The position numbers and the translations under genes are program-made. Below are positions 59,217-64,000 of a stretch of DNA of 64,000 nt, in pieces. This stretch comes from Armatimonadota bacterium (lineage in GTDB: Bacteria; Armatimonadota; Fimbriimonadia; Fimbriimonadales; Fimbriimonadaceae): NCBI GenBank assembly GCA_018268355.1, contig JAFDWR010000004.1, forward strand, positions 496,404-560,403, written 5' to 3'. The stretch's first letter is position 1; every line of letters begins with the position of its first letter. Under the pieces are notes generated by a model. It saw only the letters and a list, made by a program, of their open reading frames with translations. It did not search any database and was not told the origin of the DNA.

Positions 59217-60109
59217 AACGAGCCTCCTCTCGACCGGAAGTCGGGATCTTGGTGGACCAGCTCGATCCGGAGTTGGACGCCGGTCGCGCGGCGAAGGGTC
59301 AGCTCGTGCTGCGCCTGCAGGTCACGCTCAAACTGCGCCCGCCAGAACTCGGCTTGCTGCGCGTGGCGCTCCATCGCCCAGATCATCCGCATTCCGTTGG
59401 CATAGAGCCGCCGAACCTGGGGCAGGTTGGGCATCGGCGACGACTCGGAGAGCGTGACGTGGACGCTAGCATCCAGGCACAGCAACGGTCGACCGGGTGA
59501 GGCCAGGCCGGGCATCGGCCCCGCCGCCCCGGCTGAAGCCAGCGGGACGGTCAGGGCCTGGTCGGCAAAGAGTTGGATCGTGGTCGGGTTGATGGCCTTG
59601 GCAAAGCCCTTGAGGTCGCGGCCACCCGGCCCGCCGATTAGAAGGACCGGCAGGCCGTTGGTGAGCCCGTGCGCGGAGGCGAACCCAACCGAAGTCGGGC
59701 TTCCCGCCGTGACGGAGCTGACCACCGGACTCGTGCTCGAAGGCGCGGGCCAAAGGAACCCGGTTCCTCCGGTCATCGAGGCCGAGGTGCCAAACCGCGA
59801 GGGCAGGCCCTGAACATCGCCGCGCCAACCCGGAGCCGACCGGTTGAGCTCGGCCTCCGTGGTCTCCTCAAGCGGCACGCGGCGGCCATTCTCATCGACC
59901 AGCTCCGCGCGATACACACGCACGATCGACTCGGGCAGATCAAACCAGGCTTGACCGGCCACAAGCGGGATGCAAAAGGTGGATTTTCGAAGCGGGATGA
60001 GCGAGAGAACCTCTTCGTCCACCTCGTTCAGGAGTTCAAGGGCGCGGGCCTGGCTGCAATCGGGGAAGGTGCGCCGAAACGCGTTGAGGATAGATTGTGC
60101 GGTGGCCAT
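59213..60109 (-). CDS. Phage head-tail adaptor-like protein
   Basis: 298 residues. N-terminal helical segment (QSILNAFRRTFPDCSQARALELLNEVDEEV in part) followed by WFDLPESIVRVYRAELVDENG and a C-terminal helix (MIWAMERHAQQAEFWRAQFERDL in part), the outline of T7 gp11-like/DUF-type adaptors that join portal and tail. A ~100-residue insertion in the middle (TAGSPTSVGFASAHGLTNGL) looks like an extra beta domain. Assigned by pattern and order. Confidence 0.7.
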   Translation of the reverse strand: MATAQSILNAFRRTFPDCSQARALELLNEVDEEVLSLIPLRKSTFCIPLVAGQAWFDLPESIVRVYRAELVDENGRRVPLEETTEAELNRSAPGWRGDVQGLPSRFGTSASMTGGTGFLWPAPSSTSPVVSSVTAGSPTSVGFASAHGLTNGLPVLLIGGPGGRDLKGFAKAINPTTIQLFADQALTVPLASAGAAGPMPGLASPGRPLLCLDASVHVTLSESSPMPNLPQVRRLYANGMRMIWAMERHAQQAEFWRAQFERDLQAQHELTLRRATGVQLRIELVHQDPDFRSRGGSF

Positions 60110-60121
60110 GGTCCTCCTGGC

Positions 60122-61054
60122 TTAGCTCGGGGTCGAGTAAAACGTGCCTCGGTAGTCGTTCACGTCGAACAGGTACGACTCCTTCGCGGTGATCTTCCAG
60201 GCGTCCACGTCCTCGTCGTAAACGATCGGCATGACCTTGAAGGCGTAGCGCTGGAGCATGAAGCGCGGCTGCTCTTCCTCCGCAATCGAGCGCAGGCACC
60301 ACCACTCGGGGTTGGTGAACTGCGGGACAACGACGATCTTCGTGACGTCGTCGCGCAGGGCGTTCGGGTCGTTCGAGTTGCCGCCCGCCTGGTTCACTGC
60401 GCCCACGATGCGGCGGGCGAGGAAGTTGTTGCGCGGGGCGACTTCGAGCTGGAACGGGCCATACTTCGGCGCGGCATAGCCCTTGTGGGCCTTCTGCGAC
60501 ATCAGCTGATTGATCGCCTCTTCAAGCGCGATCGGGCCCAGCGTCTGTTGAACACCGGCAAAGGTGTTCGAGTCCGTGCCCGAGGCAAGCGGGTGGTCGG
60601 TTGCAGCGAGGGGCTTGCCCTGCGGGGTCGAGATGATCGACGTGTCGAGGGCGCCGTTCATGTAGACCGACGCGGCGATCTCGCGGGCCTGGTCAAACAC
60701 GCTCGCGAGGAGGGTGCCGTACGACTTGATGATGCCGTACTGGTCGTTGATGAACGCCTCGTCGCTGACCCGGAACTGAAGGGTGCGCTTTTGGGGCGTG
60801 TAGACCTTTCGGGCGACCTGCTCCATGTCCGAGGTCTGGATCGCGCCGAACTCAGGTGTAACCTGCGGGAGGTCGAGCCCCGAGGCCATTGCGATGACCT
60901 CGTTGAGCTGGTTCGAGCTGATCTTTCGACCCGAAAGGGTCATGTAGTTCTTCCGACGCGCCTTCTCCTCATACAGCTTCTTCGCCATGAGGAGGTTCTT
61001 GCGCATCAGGTCAGGGTTGCCCTGGAGGGAGAGGTTGGTGGTGCTAGTTGCCAT
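60122..61054 (-). CDS. Phage major capsid protein
   Basis: 310 residues. N-terminal helix (PDLMRKNLLMAKKLYEEKARRKNY in part), FRVSDEAFINDQYGIIKSYG, LAATDHPLASGTDSNTFAG, KYGPFQLEVAPRNNFLARRIVG (in part) and the C-terminal MPIVYDEDVDAWKITAKESYLF resemble HK97-fold capsids of the gpT/Mu-like and related groups. Order (portal, scaffold-like, decoration-like, capsid) supports it. Confidence 0.82.
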   Translation of the reverse strand: MATSTTNLSLQGNPDLMRKNLLMAKKLYEEKARRKNYMTLSGRKISSNQLNEVIAMASGLDLPQVTPEFGAIQTSDMEQVARKVYTPQKRTLQFRVSDEAFINDQYGIIKSYGTLLASVFDQAREIAASVYMNGALDTSIISTPQGKPLAATDHPLASGTDSNTFAGVQQTLGPIALEEAINQLMSQKAHKGYAAPKYGPFQLEVAPRNNFLARRIVGAVNQAGGNSNDPNALRDDVTKIVVVPQFTNPEWWCLRSIAEEEQPRFMLQRYAFKVMPIVYDEDVDAWKITAKESYLFDVNDYRGTFYSTPS

Positions 61055-61069
61055 AGAAATGCTCCTCCT

Positions 61070-61573
61070 TTAGAGCAGTCGGGCCCCCGGGAGGACCTTC
61101 ACGAGGACGGTCGAGAACGGCTCGGTCATCGAATAGCGGGTGCCGATCCCGATCACCTCGAGGTGGGGCCCCGTCGTCGCGGCGAGGTCGGCGGTGTAGG
61201 TGCCGGTGCTCGTTCGTCGAAGGGCGACCTGGGTGCCGACGATCGCGGGGATCGTGGTCGCAGGGTTGGCGACAGCGGCGTTCCCCTGGGTGGCAGGAAG
61301 CTCGATGATCGTGTTTTCGTCGATCTTCTCAATCGAGACCGGGGTGCCAGCGGGGGTGCCGGTGGCGACGGCCTGGTTGAGAAGGGCAAGCCGAACCGTC
61401 GCGCCGACCTGGGCGTTTGAGTTCGCCGCCGAGGTGACCTTGCCGGTCGCGTCGAGGGTGACAAAGTCGCCCTTTCGGCCATTGAAGTTGGCGACGATCC
61501 CGGCGGGGGGAGTGGTGATTTCGGTTGAGCCAAGCTGGCTCGTCACCACGATTCGTTGGAGTGTAGTGGGCAT
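61070..61573 (-). CDS. Capsid decoration-like protein
   Basis: 167 residues, Thr/Ala/Val-rich beta protein (NGRKGDFVTLDATGKVTSA, ATVRLALLNQ, GTQVALRRTSTGTYTADLA) with the layout of head-decoration or DUF2190-like proteins encoded next to capsid genes. Assigned by context and composition. Confidence 0.65.
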   Translation of the reverse strand: MPTTLQRIVVTSQLGSTEITTPPAGIVANFNGRKGDFVTLDATGKVTSAANSNAQVGATVRLALLNQAVATGTPAGTPVSIEKIDENTIIELPATQGNAAVANPATTIPAIVGTQVALRRTSTGTYTADLAATTGPHLEVIGIGTRYSMTEPFSTVLVKVLPGARLL

Positions 61574-61601
61574 AGGGTTTGGGTTGGTTTTGGGGTGGGG
61601 G

Positions 61602-62024
61602 TTAGCCGTTCATCTCGCGGGCCTTGTTCATCGCTTCCACGGCCTGTTGCTCCGTGGCCGTGAGCGATTCGGTGCCGACGGTCTCGGTCACGGGGCGTCC
61701 GTGCGGTCCCGCCCCCTCAGGCACCCGTCCTTGGGCAAGAGGCGTTTGGGTGAGGGCAAGGAACTGATCGCGGCGCGCCTGGCGGTCACGCTGAACGTCT
61801 TCGCGGGGCTTCCGCATGAAGAAGTAGCCGGGGACGCCGGTATCACGCTCGGGATCCGACTTCGGATCGACCATCTCCCAGCCATCGCGGCGGAGCTTCA
61901 TGCTCTTGTCGTCGCCAGCATCGGTGTCGAGATTGGTGACCTGCACGAGGATGTACTCGTAGTCGTCAGCCTTGAATTTTCGTTGGGATTGCGAGCGCGG
62001 TGGCTCTTCGTGGAGGGTTCGCAT
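61602..62024 (-). CDS. Unknown phage protein
   Basis: 140 residues, starting at an ATG shortly after the scaffold-like gene. KADDYEYILVQVTNLDTDAG and KSMKLRRDGWEMVDPKSDPE form a small conserved-looking domain; the C-terminal part is helical and Gln/Arg-rich (REDVQRDRQARRDQFLAL), suggesting a minor scaffold or structural role. The upstream in-frame extension is read inside the neighbouring gene and rejected. Confidence 0.65.
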   Translation of the reverse strand: MRTLHEEPPRSQSQRKFKADDYEYILVQVTNLDTDAGDDKSMKLRRDGWEMVDPKSDPERDTGVPGYFFMRKPREDVQRDRQARRDQFLALTQTPLAQGRVPEGAGPHGRPVTETVGTESLTATEQQAVEAMNKAREMNG

Positions 62025-62028
62025 AGGT

Positions 62029-62523
62029 TCAGAGTTCGAGGTACTCGCGGACGTGCTTGGCGGATGGGGGCGTGCCGGGATACCAGTCCTGCATCCAGGT
62101 TCGAAAGGCGCTTTCTTGGCCGCGCGGAATGCCGGTGGCCCGGGTGGGAGGGACGTAGTCTTCGCCGCGCAGCGGCGAAGAACCGGCCTGGAGCTGTTGC
62201 ATGCCGAGGGCGAGCGCCTTGGCAAAGGTCGATTGCTCTTCGGGGTCGGCGGTGAGCTTCTTCCCGAGTTCAAGCGCGAGGCCAAAGGTCGGCGCAATCT
62301 CGCTCGGCAGGCCCTCGTCGGCGAGCATCCGCTCGTAAACCGGGGTGAGGGCGACCGCCCGCAGCGCAGCCACTTCGTCTTCGCTCAGGTTCGGGGCCGG
62401 CTGGCTCGCGCGCTCATCAAGGTCGGCTTCGTCGTCGATCGGGTCAACGTCATAGCCGCTCAGCTCGTCGGGCTGGTCCGGACTTTCCGTGGGTTCAAGG
62501 TCTTGGAGGTCGGTTTCGTTCAT
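62029..62523 (-). CDS. Putative capsid scaffold protein
   Basis: 164 residues, very acidic N-terminus (ETDLQDLEPTESPDQPDE; DVDPIDDEADLDERA), then helices (LSEDEVAALRAVALTPVYERMLAD in part). The size, acidity and location between portal and capsid genes are typical of scaffold proteins. ATGA overlap with the small gene upstream. Confidence 0.6.
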   Translation of the reverse strand: MNETDLQDLEPTESPDQPDELSGYDVDPIDDEADLDERASQPAPNLSEDEVAALRAVALTPVYERMLADEGLPSEIAPTFGLALELGKKLTADPEEQSTFAKALALGMQQLQAGSSPLRGEDYVPPTRATGIPRGQESAFRTWMQDWYPGTPPSAKHVREYLEL

Positions 62524-62744
62524 GATTCTTGGGTTTGGAGTTCGGCCCAGCGTCGCTGAGCTTGTTCGGCGAAGTCGTCGCCGAGGATCCAGTCGAGAAC
62601 AAAGGCCCTACCCCGCAGGTGGCAGGTCTGCTCCCACCCCGAGTTCGTCGAGGCGAGGTCCAGGAGGGTCGCTTGGCGCTCCTCGCTCAGGATTTGTCGC
62701 AGCAAGTCCGCTTTGGACCGATCGAAGGTTCGCCAGAAGTTCAT
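62520..62744 (-). CDS. Small phage protein overlapping portal 3' end
   Basis: 74 residues rich in Leu/Gln/Arg helices (SKADLLRQILSEERQATLLDL). It starts inside the portal frame and overlaps it by 137 bases in another frame, and ends in an ATGA overlap with the scaffold-like gene. Both the position in the tight run and the ordinary amino acid composition support it as a real gene. Confidence 0.6.
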   Translation of the reverse strand: MNFWRTFDRSKADLLRQILSEERQATLLDLASTNSGWEQTCHLRGRAFVLDWILGDDFAEQAQRRWAELQTQES

Positions 62745-64000
62745 CGTTTGAGATCAGGATCTTTGCCGTGGAAACCGGCAGGTCGAGCGCGTTGAGGAGG
62801 GCTTGCATCGCGGCCCCGCCGTTGACCGCTTTGTCGGCGGGGACGGTTTGCAGTCCGAGGGCCTGTGCGCCTTGGAGGAAGAGGCCGATCTTCTGCTGGA
62901 TCGCCTGGGGCGAGTTCGCGAGGCTCTTGCCGTTGAGTTCAAATCGGCAGGTGCTCAGCAGCCGCTTGGGCGAGCGGACACCGAGGCCTTCGTGGCGCAG
63001 GATCAGCTCCGCCGCGTGGTTGGCCATGCGTTCAAGCTCGAGCGCAAAGGTCGCCGCGTACTCGCTCACCCCGGCCTGCTGACCCATGACGAGGGCGTTG
63101 GCCTCCGTCGCAGTGGCACCCGCCCTTAGCGGCGTGCCAAGTCCAAGTTGGCCGAACCGGCTCACGGAGTCGGCAATCCGCTCGATGTTCGCCGCGATCC
63201 AGCTCAGCGCTTCGCCCCGGAACCCGCTCGGGATCGGGGTGAACTGCGGATTGCCGCGGAAGAACAGGAAGTGGCCGATCCCGGTCGAGGTCGTGCTTTC
63301 TTGACCGACAAAGCCGGACACCGCTACGCTGGGGAAGGCCGCCGCCGCCGAACCCAGGACAAGAAGGGTGAACGCATCGTTGTAGAGCGTTTGCGCCTCC
63401 ATCAGCCGGTCGGCGATCGACCGCCGAGGCCAAAACTGGCCGACATCGCACCGGAAAGCGGGCGCGAAGTACCAGGGCGTCGCGAGTCCATACGGCTCGA
63501 TATCGAGGAGGACCGCATCCTTCCGGTTGAGGGTGACGCGGTACGAGCGGTCGCCCACCTTCGCCACAAGGTCGTAGCAGATGATCGGCTCGTCTTCCTC
63601 GTCGTTCACGACGGCGCGGCTATCGTCTCCGCTCACCGGGACGTCGGCAAAGTAGGTTCGCGCCTCCTGGCGAGCGACAAGCTCGCCCCGGCGCAGAATG
63701 AACCGGTGACCGACCACCGAAGCCGCCGAAAGCGACTCGCAATAGGTGGGATAAACCACGCAGTCCTCGGCGTCAAAGGCGTCGATCCGAAGCCCCTCAC
63801 CGGCGAGGTAGCGGACGCGCAGCATCCCGCGACCCTTGAGCGCGGCTTGGTAACCCGCATCGCGGACCCGGCGTTCAAAACCGGCCTTCTGCAGCCGGTC
63901 ATGGAGGGCGCGCTCAAGGATTTCTGAGTCCGGTCCCGGCTCCGAGTTACTTACCACGAAATAGGGCCGCGCGGCGGCGAGCCCGCCGCAAACCGCACCG
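62608..64000 (-). CDS. Phage portal protein, N-terminus cut by window edge
   Basis: The frame is open to base 64000, with AAARPYFVVSNSEP in its first visible residues, so the gene continues beyond. About 463 residues are seen. VRYLAGEGLRIDAFDAEDCVVYPT, WYFAPAFRCDVGQFWPRRSIADRLMEAQTLYND (in part) and GFRGEALSWIAANIERIADSVSRFG (in part) match podovirus/P22-like portal or connector proteins. The last ~45 residues are read in the region shared with the 62520 gene and may not be conserved. Confidence 0.85.
   Translation of the reverse strand, partial: GAVCGGLAAARPYFVVSNSEPGPDSEILERALHDRLQKAGFERRVRDAGYQAALKGRGMLRVRYLAGEGLRIDAFDAEDCVVYPTYCESLSAASVVGHRFILRRGELVARQEARTYFADVPVSGDDSRAVVNDEEDEPIICYDLVAKVGDRSYRVTLNRKDAVLLDIEPYGLATPWYFAPAFRCDVGQFWPRRSIADRLMEAQTLYNDAFTLLVLGSAAAAFPSVAVSGFVGQESTTSTGIGHFLFFRGNPQFTPIPSGFRGEALSWIAANIERIADSVSRFGQLGLGTPLRAGATATEANALVMGQQAGVSEYAATFALELERMANHAAELILRHEGLGVRSPKRLLSTCRFELNGKSLANSPQAIQQKIGLFLQGAQALGLQTVPADKAVNGGAAMQALLNALDLPVSTAKILISNDELLANLRSVQSGLAATNPERGAPSDPPGPRLDELGVGADLPPAG

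Noticed and set aside
62025-62297. Long upstream extension of the 140-residue phage gene
   Set aside because: The extension is Pro/Ser/Arg-rich out-of-frame translation of the scaffold-like gene.
52972-64000. Gene transfer agent instead of phage
   Set aside because: The T7-like portal, adaptor and nozzle order does not resemble the siphovirus-like order of known gene transfer agents; it cannot be excluded without the flanks.

Overview
The window comes from a GC-rich, diderm, free-living bacterium. Four secreted proteins end in a PEP-CTERM sorting tail (VPEP motif, hydrophobic helix, Arg-rich end). There is a lipid A/LPS-core gene run, an LptD-like outer-membrane barrel and a CheC/CheD/CheX-type chemotaxis operon. 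That mixture is most like Armatimonadota (Fimbriimonadia-like). This is inferred from gene content and style only, because no rRNA is present. I found no tRNA or rRNA gene, CRISPR array or transposase.

Layout. 1-15.5 kb: mixed housekeeping and surface genes. These include a vanadium haloperoxidase-like PEP-CTERM protein, an acyl-CoA dehydrogenase-like gene coupled to glyS, three further PEP-CTERM proteins, a TlpA-like thioredoxin, a ComM/YifB ATPase, a degenerate YchF-like protein, an SRPBCC protein, a degenerate NodB-like protein and a secreted 5'-nucleotidase. 15.5-20.3 kb: one minus-strand chemotaxis operon, cheC-cheD-HDOD-cheB-cheR-cheY-cheX, with most genes overlapping. 20.6-25.5 kb: BCCP-like, pilin-like, accC and nusB genes run together, followed by an unknown gene coupled to fumarylacetoacetase.

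25.7-31.5 kb is the most unusual locus. A secreted 1302-residue RHS/YD-repeat protein ends in an AT-rich tip with a GIY-YIG nuclease-like pattern. It overlaps a candidate immunity gene. A displaced paralogue of that gene lies 1.3 kb downstream and shares a perfectly identical 103-bp block, while the 5' halves have diverged. 31.5-37.7 kb: an SGNH hydrolase, then lpxK, an LpxL-like acyltransferase, a GT9 glycosyltransferase, rfaE2 and a PIG-L deacetylase as one overlapping operon, then a Ppx/GppA phosphatase. 37.7-52.9 kb: rpsA, coaE, two large secreted proteins, an LptD-like barrel, an unknown secreted protein, an MFS exporter, a formimidoyltransferase, deoB and purK.

52.9-64 kb: a contiguous minus-strand virion-structure module of a short-tailed phage, running from the portal (cut by the window edge) to an SGNH-domain tail protein. 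Its last stop codon overlaps the purK stop codon.

Cross-cutting signals. Eight genes carry a -10-like hexamer exactly 6 or 7 nt before the start codon with no Shine-Dalgarno site, which suggests leaderless mRNAs. The BCCP-like protein has Gly where the biotinylated Lys should be. Three convergent gene pairs share their stop codons through a TTAR tetranucleotide.
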